From Melanocharis versteri (Eukaryota > Chordata > Aves > Passeriformes > Melanocharitidae), in contig VZTG01001100.1 in NCBI GenBank assembly GCA_013397845.1, forward strand, positions 310,001 through 374,000: a DNA stretch of 64,000 bases, given 5' to 3'. The position numbers were made by a program, and so were the translations under genes. Every line of letters begins with the position of its first letter. Within the stretch, counting starts at the first letter, position 1. This document shows positions 24,823-39,790 of this stretch, one piece after another. A model generated the notes under the pieces. It was not told the origin of the DNA and searched no databases. It saw only the letters and a list, made by a program, of their open reading frames with translations.

Positions 24823-27800
24823 ATCCATATACCCTAACACACGTAATAGAAAAAGCTAAGTCAGAGACCATGGTAAAATCTTTGTGCTAGTAATGTACAA
24901 AATAAAGTCCAGCACCATCCATATGAAACAGAGGCATCTGAATTTATTATATTAAATCAAATATCTAATCTATATAGTAATACAGATGATAAGCAAAATG
25001 GTATTCTATTTCCCTTATACAGAAAAAATAAGGACTAAATCAACCAAGTTAAAATATAAATACGCAGCTTTACAAGCCTTGATATTCAAACTTCATTATT
25101 TTTATAACTGGTGATTCTTGCCTAAAAATTAGAATAATGGCCTGTCAAATCTTTAGGTGTCTGCAACTGAAATAATTAAAACAAAAATTGTTGAAAAAAA
25201 ATTCACCTATTTCAAGATACCTTAAAGGCAATATATGAAAATGAAACAACCTTTTTTCTTCCATCAGCAAATCAAGAACTATAAATTCAGTGTACTTTGC
25301 CAACAAATTCACAAATATTTGAAAATCCAAATATCTTTTAGATTTGTTCTGAATTTTAAGTGACTCTCAGTCAGCTTTGGTGTTAAGTAGCTTAAAGTTA
25401 GCTTTGTAAAACTTGAAAAATTTTTCTTTTCCTCAGTGTTGATACACTTTGATAATTATAGTTATGTCACTATGTCCTCTGATATTCAAGTTCTATAAAC
25501 AATTCTATAAACTGCAACTTCTTGACTATGCTCTGAGTATTAGGGTTTCAGTTAATACCATTTCAAACTAAAAAGTATTTTCCCAAAGCAGGTCTGTAGA
25601 ATTTCCTCCAACAATTTGGTCCTTTTTTTGTTGTTTTCTTTTTTTTTCAAGTCTCAGTCAAGACAGAGGTTCCAAGTCAGAGCAGATCTTGGTTGCAATT
25701 TGCACCAATGTAACCAAGTTTTGAGAAAATGGCTTACAGAACAAACAAAGAAATAAAGAATCAAGTGTTCTCCATGTAACAGCGGCCTAACAATAGTTTC
25801 ACTTTATGTGTAGAGCTTTTGTTTCTGGATCTGGGAACAGCATATGGGCAATTCCTCTTACCCTCGGAGGTCAGATTCCATTATATCTGACCTCCACATT
25901 ACAAATTAGCAAACAAAGCCATTTGTGAGCCTTCACTGCTTGTTATTGTTATTCATGCAAATCTGCTGCAATGTGCCATTTAGGACAGTCCTTTTGTTGT
26001 AGCCCAACTACACCACAATCTATGCCAATGACCAATAGACTGAGACACAAAGAAAGATACAAGAAGTTAACATTGATTTTCCCAGCTGTCCACACCTGCT
26101 GGCATTAATAGCAGAAGTACCTAAAAATAAACGAGCCAGTCTTTGGCAGAGGAATGAGGGTCTTGTCCCCAAGAAAGAACAGAGAGAAGCCTGCAGAGAA
26201 AAAGGAGGAAAAGGTGTGAATTCAGTTTATCAGGGGGTTCAGAGCTGTTAAAGCCCCAGGCGGGAGAGGGAAAGAAAAGAAAAAAATAAAGTTTACATAG
26301 AGAAGCAGGTATATTTCAATTAATAAGTCTTCTTAGATGCTTATTCATGTTTTTTTCTTCGTAAAGCATATTTAAAGAAAATTAAATATGACTAAAATAA
26401 CAGCATTGTTTGATTTTGGTGCATCATTTTATTTAGAGTATTTTTGGTGCAAATGCTGTCAAATCCCAGGATCTTCAGAAAGGGTATGTGCTACACCATG
26501 AAGATGCCCATTTAAACTATATTAAATTGGGGGAGGCAGGTAGGAGGACACTAGTTGTTTTGGAGTTAACCTCAAATAGCAAAATTTTAAGAGTGATTTT
26601 TATATCCGCTTAAATGCAAAATCTGTAGTAGGGGTAGTCAGACTACATTAACTCCTCTTTTTGATGAAAACAAAGTGGCCTGTACTAGAGAGTGTAAAAA
26701 ATAGTCCCGTAACAGCCAAGAGATGGGCTGTTTGATCTTATAAATTAGTTCTGTATATAATTTACATAATTTTCTGTGACTCAGCAGTTGTTTATAAAAC
26801 AGCTTTCATTATGTAAAACTTCATGGACTCTGAGCCAAGCATCTTTGTAGCATTTATCCCTTCAAGTTTGATTTTAAATTATGAACATTTCCATGTAAAA
26901 GAAAAATTAATCTCTTTTATGCGGTTAATCATAAAGGAAACAATTCCAAAATTTGATGGAACATTGATGTATGTGTGTGAGACATGCAGCACTTTTGCAT
27001 AACAGATGAGTTACATAATCTGTAAAGTAACAAATGAAGATAACTGCATTCGTGTTTTCCTGGCTCTTCCTGTCGCCAAGTTTTGATGTCTTTTCACTAC
27101 ATTTAGGGGAATTATTGCATGTAATATGTAGTGCAGTACAGGTAATAAGTCTCCATTGAAAGACTTATAACCAGTTTCCTTACTACTAGTGTTCTTAGGT
27201 CCCCTTCTCTTTTGCTGAAAAAGTTTAAGGTGAAAATCAGGGGGAGCTTTTTCCTGTTTCAGTCATATAAAAGTAGTTCAGTAGATTTACTGTTTAGGAC
27301 CTTCCCATGTGTTTAGGATTTCCAACTGAGATTTTACAAATCATAAAATCACAGGAATTTTAGAGTTTGAATTTCTATGTAAAAAATAGGAAAAGGAAGA
27401 ACAAATACTGGGACATTAGATTTTTAAAATATATAATATACAACTAAAAATATAAAGAAGTGTATTATAATGAATATGATTGACCATATATTTACCTCCT
27501 TTTCCTCTTTCGTAAGTTTGATGGCCAACCCTTCCAGTGTTTCAAGTCACAGCCCCAGCAATTTCAGTGGTGCATGGGGATAAATCTGTCCACACAATTA
27601 TAAATCTACTTCAGTGCTTTGGCAAATATATAACTCTATAAAAGTACTGTATTTTTTGCCTTCAATGACCCCAGCCAAGGGTCAGACTTTCTTTAAAATT
27701 TGACCTTCTTTAAAAATTTGATCTGCTCCTCTCAATGCAAATGAAATAACAATTTAGGCATAGACATTTTCTATCTGTTTTAGTTGTAATTAGATCACTC

Positions 27801-30800
27801 ATAATTCCTAAGAGGATATTTTATTTTTTCTTCAATTGTCATAATGTTATAGCCAAACTACAAGTTATAGTTGTGTAACTTATTACTATATAATATAGTA
27901 TATCTGAAAATCCACAGTACCTTGTTGTATCTTTCTATATTTTACAAGAATTTTTTCCATGCCATTTGCCAGGAAGAAGCACTAAAATGCATCCTGAAAT
28001 GCTGCACTGTTCATTGTAGCTGTTCTGATACACTGCGGAGCTAAACTACCTCTAATATCAATACCTTTTATTTCCAAAACTAGCCACATCCGGGCACTTA
28101 AGAGTGTTTACTTCATCTGGGCCAGTATCTTTTTTTGAAGTTATGAACAATTTTCTCAAACAAGGAAGTTCTATTAATATAAGTTTGCAGGCAAGAAGTC
28201 CACGTCTAAGTTATTCTCTGACTCATCTGTTATCAAAAGAATGAGCGTCAGCTTCAGAAAACTATTTAACAACTGCAGCCTGAAACTTCAAAACTGTTTA
28301 GAATCTTTCAAAGTCAAAAATTTGCAATGTTAACATCTCAGATTAAACAAAGAGTAACAAAGAGAGAGAAAAAAAAAAACCCTAGCTGTATTTGTCTCAC
28401 GGAAAGTTACAAAGACAGGATTTATCATACCTGATCAACATCTGCATGAACACTCTGTTTAAACCTGGTAATCTATTTAAAGCTTTGCCCAGTGTGGGAT
28501 GCTTCATCTAAAGAGGAAGTCTCACTACTCTCTCAAATTCCAAGATAATTGTGTAATGCTCTTGAAAGCTTAGGAGATGCAAGTATTTCCTAAATTGACC
28601 AAATACTAAGCTGAGCCCTGAGGCTTCCTTAAAGCTCAGCCAGGATGTGGCTCCCTGGCATCCCCTCCTGTACTTGCTCCCTGTCAAATACATGTCACAG
28701 CCAACAGCTCTATTCCACTCTTCTCAACCAACTTAAAGCAATTAGAACTACAAAAATATTTCCTTAAAAAAGTGAACACTAGAGACAGGAGGTTTTTAAT
28801 GAAAAGCCAGACTTAAGGCTGGAGGATAAGCAGAGTGTTGCTACTAAAAAGCAGCTGTGACTATGTGTGTCTGCACCCTCCTGCAACTTTTACTTAAACT
28901 TTACTTTCACACTTGAGGACAGGGTCTCTTCTAGAAAGGGACATTTTAGTGCTGCTGGATGAGATAGCTTGCTGTGCTAACTATGAAAACTGTCACATCC
29001 AGAACAAATAACTTGTGATGAAATATTTAAGTAACAGGATCTTTTTGGATTTCTAGCGGCATTCTTTCAGACAGCACACAAGCCTGCACAGATTATGAAG
29101 TCAGTGGAATTTCTTCAGTAGTGAATTACTGCTCATTTTCTCAGAAAGAATTGTAAATGTAGCTGTATATTTTATTGTAATATATCATTTTATCTTAGAA
29201 GTAGCAGAACAGCTGGGGTTATCTCAGTGTCACCCTACTTAGCTCTACCTTTTGAAGCCGGTAATTGTCAAACAATTTCAGCATGAATGTTTATCATATA
29301 AGGCCTCAGATCTGGAAAACATTTTTAGAATTAGTTGTAAAATATTGCTTAAATTATTTCTGACTTGATCTGAATAAAATATAAACTAAAAATATTTTGG
29401 GACTGAGTGGTACTGAGGGATATTTTTCTCCCTCTGTTCTGAGTCCTAGCATTTTGATATCAGGATTTGACAGTTCTATTTTTCTGAAAGGCCAGCAAAA
29501 TGTTAAAGAGGGAAACTAAGATCTTAAGAATAAAAAACAAGGTTCTTTTTGAAAAATAACCAATATACACCTTAGGCTGGTGTGCAATTTGCAATGATGT
29601 CAGTGGGCTTGCACATTTATGTACTGCAGCTTGAAAATCACATCGATTAATCCTGAATTCCTTTAGAGACAGAAAATCTTGCAAAAACTGATATTTTAAG
29701 AAAATGAATAAAAATGAAGACATATAGAAATTGCGCCAGGGAAGAAGGTTTGAGACAAAAAAAATGCTACCCAGTGATAAATATATAGAAGGTGTTAGAA
29801 TCAGAGTCTGTTGTCTGTCAGGAATGAAAATGTAAGGATGAAAAATGGAATGCAGAGAAAAAGACTTATCTTTACTAAAAATATATATAAAGCAAAAAAA
29901 AAAGTTCAGAATATTTACAGGAGTCAAACAGTTGAAATAGGCTAAATAAAACCTTCATAAATACTAGAGAGTACATTTTCCTCTTTAATGCAAAAACGAG
30001 CTGGAAGACTTTCTAGACTTTCATCCATTTATAATTTCTAGATGTGGATGTTGCAAAACTGCCTAGCAACACTGAGTGTCCAGTTCCTTATTGTTAACAG
30101 GATTGAAATATCTAGCTCTCTTAGTTTCTTATGAAAACTCTGAGCCCTAATCCATCATTTTGTGTTTAAAAAGATGCTTTCTAAAAAATCTACAGCCTTT
30201 GAGGAGCTAAAGGATGTTTCTGCCCTCTCTTTTGTTAGTGCTATGGGTCATGCATTGCTTTCTTTAGTACTTTGTGTTAAGACAGTTACTATACCAGCAA
30301 AGTCATTTACTTCATTAAATTTTCTCTTAATATTCCTCAAGAGGACACGCAGTAAATCAGTTTTCCTTCTCACTATGGACTGAGAGTAAATTCTACGTTG
30401 CTCTTTACCTGGTGTCCCAGGTTTTGCTACTTGCATCAGTGATGGCTGGGAGTAGAAGGAAAAGCAGGAGTCTGGAGCATGCAGCAGGTATTTTGAAAAA
30501 CTATTTTGAAACATGTCAGGATGAATTAAAGATAATTGTTGGCTTAATAGATGAGAAAACTGTTTTCAAGGGATAATGACCAGCTTCTGGGGGTTTCTTT
30601 GTTGTTTTTTCTTTTCTCCCTCCCACTGAAGACAGTCAGTTGTGACAACATACCTAATGACCAATAGAGGCTGATAACAATTCCTGTGTTTCTGAGTATC
30701 TTCTGGTGTGACTGCTAAATCATGCTTCTGTCTTTTGCACATCTGAGTTTCTCATTTTCCCAAGTTGTGCTTCTGCTGTACTTCAGTCCTCAGGGCAAAA

Positions 30801-30825
30801 AAAAGCAGACTTATCCTGCAGTGTA

Positions 30826-30862
30826 GTGGCTTGGGTTGCCCAGAGAGGTGCCTTACATCTCT
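30826..30862 (+). mobile_element. Possible CR1 scrap
   Basis: Contains GGTTGCCCAGAGAGGTG, a phrase typical of the avian CR1 ORF2 region. The flanks do not continue the match, so this is either a very old remnant or chance. Confidence 0.25.
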
Positions 30863-33800
30863 CCATTTTTAGAACATTATCTTTCAAACCATAACCAACA
30901 AAACAAAACAAAAAAACCCAAAAAATTTAAAATTTTTTAATTAAAACCCTTTTTCATTAGTTGGCATGCACACGTGTCAGTTAGTGGCTGTGTATAAACA
31001 CACAGCAGTGAGGCTGCAGCTGGTCTTAAGACAGAAATATGCTGCTGCTAGAGTGGAACAGGATCATGTCATTTTGGAGTGTACAACCTATCAAGCAGTA
31101 ATTTGGGGCTAGATTACACTTTTAATCTCATCCTAGCAGTGAGGAAGACGAGCTGTATGCTAATAACAGTTCCCAGCGCTGCTCCCTGTTGTGCTGGGAG
31201 CGCACACACAGCAGCTGCTGCTGCCCTCAGCAGAGCTGTGCACACCCTCTCCCACACCAGCCCATCTCTGCTGACATCTGGGTACAAACAGCATCATCGC
31301 TTGAACCGTGTCAAGGCTGCTGCCTGCCATTAATCAAGTTTCTGTCATCACTTTTGTCAGGTCCTGATGAAACAGATGAAGTTCTGAACAGAGCAAAATA
31401 AAGAAACAGGAGAATATGCTATTCTTCTTCTTCATTCCTCTGCATACATTTATGGGGAAATGCTAGCCAACAGCTTGTCATTTCACTGAGACATAGCTAC
31501 GCACTGATACAGCTTTCAGACGGTTAAATGGGTGGCTTGGAGCTAAAAGAGAAATCTGAGAAGAACAATCTGGGACCAAACCTCTCACTTTGAAGAATAA
31601 CCACCTAAATACTGTTTAATCCATAAATAGCAAGGTGATATGAACCCACAGCCATCCTTCTACTAAAGCGACAGCCAGTAAAAGACCCCTGACTTGAGAG
31701 AATTACAAAATTGAGATCTAAGAAAGTGATTCGTGGCTTGTATTGGACAAACAATTATCTAGCACTAGTCCCAGAGAATCTACATGCTGCTTTCTGAAAG
31801 TGTCACACAGATCAAATGGATTCTTAGCAAAATTAGTTATTTTCTAATTGTAGAGCTAATTAAATTGTAAAGAGATACCTGTTGGCACTGGAAACAGTAT
31901 TCACATTGATCAGATACAGCCTTCTTATTAAAAGAGCTGTTGAACTACTTTAGGCTGGCTGAACCTCTCTATACCTGTCTAATCCAGGAGCCTTCCAGTA
32001 TCTGTGGAGAATATTTGCCTAGTGCAAATGAAGAGATAATTTCAAGGCATGTTTTTCTGACAAATGTCTCTTTTAGAGATAAGTACACATTTGCTTCCTT
32101 CAGGCAGTGAACAAAGCACTAGACAGATACCAGGATACTCCTTCCTCTTCTCCTGACATTATCAATGGGAAGGTATATATAGCTAGGTGGCCCTTTTGCT
32201 ACATCCTACATTCAATATACAGGAATTAAATCACTAAAAAAAACACAATCAAGAAAAAAAAAAAGAAACGAAATTGAAACTAAAACACAACCAGACAAAA
32301 ACCCTTCAAAAATATCATCATGTAAGGAAATGCAGACTTCTGATCCATAAAGTGAAGAAGAGAAACAAGGTCCAACAAAAACAATCCTAGATCTCCTAGT
32401 GGCCACCATTACATTATTCATTAAAAAATCAATGTATTTTTCTACACTAAATATAGGGGTTTGGAACATTTAAATACTACCTGTAAACAGAATGGCTTTT
32501 CTATGAAAAAATTAAAATTAAAACATCATACAATTTTATCACTGTTTCATCCAAACATGCATATTTTATGTGAAATTTGCCACTAGTTAGAGATGAACAT
32601 GTGAACTAAGATGGTAAAGAATTCAGTACTGAATAAAAATATTTTTAGCCCAGCATGTGTCATATATCTCATATCTTTAGGATGCTATTAATAAAATGTT
32701 CCTATATGAAACAAAAAAAGGCATTGAGAAGGATTGAAAAAATGTAATTTTTTCTCATTTACACTTTGAAAACCAATTCATTGATAATAGCAGAAAGCTT
32801 TCCATATTTTCCTGCTCATGAATACTTCAGATTATTAAGATGCCTTAGAAGTGCCTATATTTGAAAATAAATCCTTGGATAATGCATGCCATCAGACAAT
32901 TGACTCCTTTAGGCAGCCCTGGCAAAATTAGAGTTAAAAGAAGGTGGAAATTAGAGACAGGTGAGGACAGGCTTAGTGGAAATATTTTCCTTGTGTTGCT
33001 TATACTGATGTGTGTACACATATAATAATAAAATTAAAATAAATATATATATAAACTCATAGTGCTGGTGAAACATAGGTGCTAGGTTTGTTTTGCCTTT
33101 TGAAGCAGTGTTGATAACGAAGCTTCAGTGTTCTAACATTCGACCTTTTCTTCACTGAGCGCGACTGAAGTTTCTGTGGTTTACATTTACTGAGTTAACC
33201 TGGTGAAATTATGATCAGATAAAAACATTGTAAAAATGACAGGTTGGCAGCTCTGCTGGCGTCACTCTATCGATGTCTCATTTATTCTCTCAGGCTACAC
33301 ATGCCAGTGCATTAACAGAGTGCATTCAGCTACCTGCAAATGAGCCCACTTCCCCTCTGCTCTCTGTCATTCATTGCCTACTGCCACTGAAGGCTGCAGA
33401 GAGTTGATCTTGCTAATAATCAGCCTTGTGGTTAATTCTGGAGGCAGAATACAGTCCATCTAGCTCACTGCTTGGCAGCTATTCTGACTTAGCAGTGTGA
33501 CATTAGCTAAAACTCATTTTTGTCAGATCATTAAGAAAATATCACTAGGTGAAGGCATACATATGGTTATATTTTTGAATTGACTTCTGAAAAATGTTCT
33601 CAGGATATTTGGAAAAATGCCTGTTTTAAAGACAGAACTGAAGTTTAGAACAGAAAATAGGTTTTCCGCATACGCTGTATCTATTACAAGTGCTACAGGT
33701 GAACTTGAGTATGATGCTTTTGAAAAGTGCTTACAGGATCAAAAAAAATATCTAAGAGTTGCCATTCAAAACACACCAGCGGATAGTCTTCAGTTTTTAT

Positions 33801-36800
33801 CAGTTCAAAGGGAGATATGAGGCTGAGTAGGAAAACATGTAGGGAATACAACTGAATGGCAATTACACAAAACAATTTAGATCAATTTACAGATAAAATT
33901 ATCAGCAACAAATATCTCTAAAATCTGTCCTCATTAAAAAATGTACATATTTTTCCAAGACTGTTTAATTGTCTTAACAAGTTCTGAAAGCCTGCCAAAA
34001 ATTGAGAAGTCTCACATTGTTCATGTTACTGTCCAAGAACATTCAGGCAATTACAGCTCTTGCAGATGTTATGATGTCAGATTTGTGGGCAATGACAAGC
34101 CATGTGATTTTCTGCTGCCTTCACAAACATCAACTGATCAATGTGCAGTATTAATCTCTAAAAGTTACTGTGCCTATATAAGAGCACGCAGTAACAAAAG
34201 AAACAGCAATGGCAATGCTTAGAGAACAAAGAATGGTATTGCAATATACCTGATTTTCAAGATCCAGTTTCAAAGCCTAGGAAAGTCACATGAGAAATCT
34301 AGAAATCAAATCTGTGTTAGGGACAATATTTACAAGTCTATAAAAAGTTATTAAAAATAAGTTTAAATCTGCAATTCATGCATATACCACTTCAAAACTA
34401 TTTGTATTTTCTATTTGTAGAAATACAAATATTTTAATAATTTCTATGATCTTGATTACAGAAAACTTTCCCAGTATTTTTCTTTTGAACTGGTCATAAT
34501 ATAGAGAGCATCTAAGTCCATTGTCAAACATTTCAACACATGACTATTGTGTTTTTTCAGCATTTTTTCAAAAGGTAGAAAAGCTGAGAACATAAAGTAT
34601 GTAATTCCAACTGGATATCCAGTCAAAACACTGCTGTATGAGTATTTCTTTTGAGAAATTGTGCCCTACTCAGGCCAGGACACAATTTACACTACAGTAG
34701 TTGCTCCAGTAATTTTCTCCCTCTTGTAATTTCTGCCTGATGCGAATCTACAGTGTTTGAAGGATGCAAGCCCCATGCATAAAGAGCAGGCCACCTCTCT
34801 TTTGAGTGATGAGAACCATAATTTTGAGAAATGTGGTAGATTCTTGTAAAGACAAGAATCTTGGCTGGAAACGGAATCTCATTTCCTCCCTCTTTAGCAC
34901 CATTTTTGGTTATTTATTAATTCTAAAGGAAGAATAACATCGGAGAAAAGCAATTAATGGGAGGCACTCAACACTGGCTTCTCTTTTCTTCTGAAGTTAA
35001 TTAATGGCCAAGCTTGTGAAAATGACTAGGCGGCTGTGATGTGTAGGGTAATGGCATGAGTTTGGAAAACTCACTTTCTGAAGTAAATAAGGAATATTAC
35101 ATTGCTTGTGGATACTATTATTACTAATTAACAGTGATATTACTCAAAATTATATTAAGCTTTACTGATGTCACCCAAAGTTTTTATAAGTCCATAAATT
35201 AATGATACAAAATGACTACTCCATCAGTATTTTAAGAAATTATTTCCTGTTTTGACTTAGACTTGGTAATTTAATTACAGTTACATCAGAATAAAAACAA
35301 AATGCCATAATGTGGGCTAAAATGGGACTGTCTTCTAAATCCAAAAACTTATTGCTGAAATGTTTTGCAATGATGTACAGCATTAATATTAGTAGAAAGG
35401 AGTAACTTCCATGACAATTTTACAGTTCTCAAGAATATACTGTTTTCCAGATCTGTAGAGCGTCTTCAGATGTTTAATATTATCCAAGCAATAAACTACA
35501 GAAGTAGCTTCCTTTAGAACAAGCTGTCTTTATGAAGCAAGTGCACTAAACCATGTGGTAAATTATATAAAAGTAGTAGAGAAGTGCCCTGATACAAACT
35601 GAAATGCTAGATGATAACATCAAAGATTTTATCAGTGGTTTATTAATTTTAAGTGACATAACCATAGAACTTGTTCATAAAAAGGAAAATATATCTGGCA
35701 ATTATGTGCCCTGAGCCAAAACTCGTGTGCAATGCACTGTGCCCTCAAGTGAAGCAAAGCAGTTATGTACATTAGGCATTGCATTGCCAGATCTTTCTGT
35801 GAAGTGGATGCAGATTCAATTCATGGCAGTTTGATCCAGCCTTTTCATTTCGGGGGGAAAAAAAAAAACAACAAACCCAAAACATGCCAATGTTTGGTTT
35901 AATTTGGCTTTATATTTCTGAGAAAAGAAGATGCTACCAGTGAAAAGGTAATGAAAAAATCAGATGAGAGTGAGAAATGCCTTTCCAGGGGACACTGATC
36001 CAGCTGCCCCCAAGTGATGACCACAGTGCTTTCCCCTGTCCGAGTGCTCTGTCCAGAGACCGCAACCACTGCCTTGGTAGGTCAGTGGGCACATCCCTGC
36101 CTGTCCTTCCAGGGTCTATGCGCCTGATCTCCATTAATGTGCCTAACCTTTTTTTTGGGAGGGTTTACTGGTGTTGTCTGCATCAACAACCTTCTGTGCC
36201 AACAAATTCTGCAAGTTCATCACCTGTAAAGATGTGTTTTTATAGGTTTTAAACAAACATCATGGAAGAAACATTTTCTCACTCAGGCTTTTTAAAGGCC
36301 TTTTGTTTTGCAGTTCATGGTAGACATTTATATTGATATTGACTGACTCACCAAATACAATAATCTGTATGAAATTAGATTGTCTAGCTATTAGATGCAA
36401 CTGTTTTTTCTGCATCACTCTGTAAGTCAATTGCATATCTACATATGCAATGGAAAAAAATGGAAAATTAAGTAGGAAAACAGAGAAATTAGAAAGTCTC
36501 ACTAGGGAAGAAAATATAAACAATAAATTAATAATATCGTAAATGAGCTTCCAAATTTGCATCTGCTCTGCTGCAAATACAAACATTTGTAACACATTTT
36601 TAGGTTCAGTATTTTGCACCTGATCTAGAATAAGTAAAATTCAGGAATTTACATAAAGTACCTGTTGAGATCATGTCACAAACTTTAAGATAATGCAACA
36701 ATTACATGCTATTCCTGGCTGCAGAAAGCACAAAAAATGAAGAGCGGTTATACGTGTGGCTTCACTGGCATTGAAAGAAAACCTTTACAAAACTGCTATC

Positions 36801-36950
36801 ATCCAACTGATTTAGAATATTAGTTTCAGGAACTTGGTAGTCAGTTAAAGCAATAAACACACAGCTACTTTTATATGGCCAGGTTGTCTTTGTGCATGTG
36901 CAATAGGTCCACTACAGACTGTGTATATATATGTAACCAATAGTATAGTT

Positions 36951-37033
36951 GGGGGGTTTTTTTGCTTTTTGTTCATTTGTTTGTTTGTTTTCGTGTTTGT
37001 TTTTTGTTTTGTTGGTTCGTTTTTTTTTTTTTA
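36951..37033 (+). repeat. T/G-rich low-complexity tract
   Basis: GTTT/GTTTT units between a G run and a T run of 13. It could be an old antisense poly(A) tail, but no element is recognisable beside it. Confidence 0.8.
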
Positions 37034-37909
37034 AATTTCAGATACTGGTGTATTTTTTTACCAACAGTAGCTAGTGAACAGAAAAGGATAAAAGCTTGGG
37101 GTGAGAGCAAGCAAGGAAGGCCTTCAGGGCCAGAAACGATACTTTTAAATAGACTCTGAAACAAACTGAGAGGCAGATTGAGAAATAGATTAACACACAA
37201 GGATAATTTTCTCATGTGGGGAAGTTCTCATCTCAAATCTCTTGTCCATTTCTGCCCCCTTCCATTCCCAATACACTGATCTCTTTGCTTTCTCTCCCTC
37301 CTTTTGGCAATCTTCTTTCAGCTGGCACGTCACAAGGTTCATTTTAACTATAGCAGTCAGTGATGTTTAGGCACATAGTCCCTATCTGGTATTCCTATCA
37401 GAGAGGTATGGGGGATTTATATTTTTTCGCATCTGACATGCCCTGATGTTTCTTTTTTAGGTTGCTGCTCTTTGAGGTAGGTGAAAAGCCAGACAGCAGG
37501 AAATTCCCAGAGAACTGGAAGTTGCAACAGTTAAGCTCAGAAGTACAATAAAGATATTATCACTAATGGTACCAAGACCCTGTCAGATAGAGTCTTTGAT
37601 ATGTTGATCTTCAGAGAACTTTTGGAATGTAAAAGGACAGAAGTCAGAGCAGTAAAGAAGGGAAAAAATGTTATGAATAGACAGCTTTGAAAAAAGGATG
37701 CAGAGATAATAAGGCTTCATCTGTAATGAATGAGTCACAGAAATAATAAATACAAAGAAGACTGAAAACTCCTTAAAAAAACCTGAGAAAAAGTTTTTTC
37801 AAGCTGCTCCCTCTCTACGACATTTGAAAGAAGGGAAACTTAAAGTTACAGCACATCCTATATTGAAAGTGCTAGAAGATGGCTTTTGTCAAAAAACCTT
37901 TACAAGACT

Positions 37910-38020
37910 GTGAGAATTACAAAACCATCTTCATTTGTGCACCTGCTGTTACATGCTAAAACGTCACGCACATAGATGCACAGCAATAACAACTGCTTGC
38001 CCACCTTTCATCAGTTTATT
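37910..38020 (+). repeat. Dispersed repeat copy 1
   Basis: Shares with 39681-39790, in the same order and orientation, the blocks GA(A/G)TATTAC-like, CCATCTTC, TTTGTGCACCTGC, GTTACATGC, CCACCT and ATCA(G/A)TTTATT. The similarity runs over about 110 bp with small indels. The family is not recognised; an old interspersed element or a local duplication would both fit. Confidence 0.7.
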
Positions 38021-39680
38021 GGGATAGAACCCATCTGATACAGAAGATATTTAAAAAAAAAATTTGAATTATAGAAACCAAGCTTGTGAGGAGTCAGGAG
38101 TATGCAGCTCTTTAAAGTTCATCTTATGCAGAGTGCAGTAAGGAAGGAACAAGGGACAATGTAAATGAGATCAGTGACTAATTTTCCCAGTGGTGGAACT
38201 CCTACACATTTTAACTGCAGATCAGTAAGAATATACTTGGTAGAAGAGATGCCTACGTTAAATAATGCCAGTGGAGAGGAAAAACTCAAACTGGCTTCAG
38301 AAGCAGTCATGGGAATATACAAGCTAAAAGGAACAAGCAGGTAAGAAGGAAAGAAGAGCTGCTAGTGTGAGTCCAAAACAGGAGATGCAGACACAGAGGG
38401 AGTCAGTGCTCCCAGTAATGAGAGATTAATCTTCCCCTATTTAGGTTGTCTTATAATGCCAGCAATAATTATTGACCCCATCCACGATTTTTCATTTTTA
38501 ATACCCAGTAAACTTTTCTCTATGTGCGTGTTTTTAGTTATTATTTTATGGAGATATACACTTTTCCCTTAATATATTACTATTCTATTTGTAACAATAA
38601 AAATATTTAAAGTGAATACCAGTCTTGAGCCACGATAGCATAAAATGTATTGCGCCAGCTGATACAGCATGCCCCTGGATCAATTTTGGGTAAACAATAA
38701 TCCCTTTTCTGGTCTAAAACAAGAGCAGCAAAACTGAAGCTGCTTTTCAAGGTTAGGAATACTTCTCAAAGTTTAACCTAATTAGGCCTTCATTTAAGAA
38801 AATCTGGCTAAAATGGCCACAATTACAATGCAGGAGTATATTGGCAATGGAGAGCGCATGTGCCTCCTCTATGAAGCACTTTTGTAGCCACTAACTCTAA
38901 CACTGAAGACAGTGTAAGAAAACTTTTGTTCAATGTAGATGGACCCTATTTAAAGAGGTGAGAAGGACCTGAATTGAACACTCCTATGGATGTGAATGAT
39001 GTAGCTCTTCCTCCTGAAGAAATGTTTTTATTTTGGGAAATGCCTGCTTTGGCAATTCCTTCTCCTTGCTGCAGAAATGAGATACAAATCCATTTTATTA
39101 TTATCACAAGTATCACATGGCGTCACATAAAGTTCCACCAGTCCTCTTTGGGGAAATGTGAGTAGCCCTGTGTGCATCTGCTTAGAGCTCTTCATATTTC
39201 ATTGAACGAGCCTATCGTGCACAGCTAAAAGGAATTTTTACTCAGCCAGTGATGCTTCTCTTGTAATTGGTCTTGAAAAAGCACTGATAGATCCATGTGA
39301 ATTCAGCCTCCCGTGCAAAACAAACCCTTGTTGCAGCAATCACAGTACATTTACAATTAACCTAATAAAGTCCCTTTGTTATATTGTTCTACAGATAGCA
39401 AGACTGTCCTGCAAAATGACAGATGGTTTTGAGTTGCAATTAAGAATTTAGTACAATCTTGATAGAGCAGATGGAGAACATTAACACGAGTTTACTGTGA
39501 AAGAGTAGCACAGTGATGGCGACCATGTGGACTAATAACTAACCATAAACTGAGAGGGCAGTGACATACATCCTTTGGAAAGCTTTTGCATGTGCTGCAC
39601 TGCATCTTCACATTTTTCTTGGGTGCTGATAAAAATGTAATGTCTCATGCAACACGTGGTATAAACCCCTACCCCCTCCA

Positions 39681-39790
39681 TGAGTATTACAAGGCCATCT
39701 TCTTTTGTGCACCTGCAGTTACATGCAAAAAAAATTCATGAGCATATACACACAATGTCTATCATTTGTCCACCTATCATCAATTTATTT
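39681..39790 (+). repeat. Dispersed repeat copy 2
   Basis: Direct-oriented relative of 37910-38020, about 1.77 kb away, sharing TTTGTGCACCTGC and GTTACATGC and the tail ATCAATTTATT. No flanking duplications or poly(A) are evident. Confidence 0.7.

Noticed and set aside
29460..29927. 155-codon open frame on the minus strand
   Set aside because: Phe/Leu/Ile/Ser/Lys-rich translation of AT-rich DNA, with no domain and no splice or promoter context.
31079..31401. GC-richer block with overlapping + frames of 70-84 codons
   Set aside because: Frames overlap without a preferred one, and no splice or domain evidence is present.
33617..34222. Two consecutive + frames (67 and 93 codons) that look mildly protein-like
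   Set aside because: No family recognised, no convincing splice sites linking them, and no frame continuity.
35934..36252. GC-richer block with frames on both strands
   Set aside because: No homology recognised and no exon signals; could be an old repeat, but nothing supports a family.
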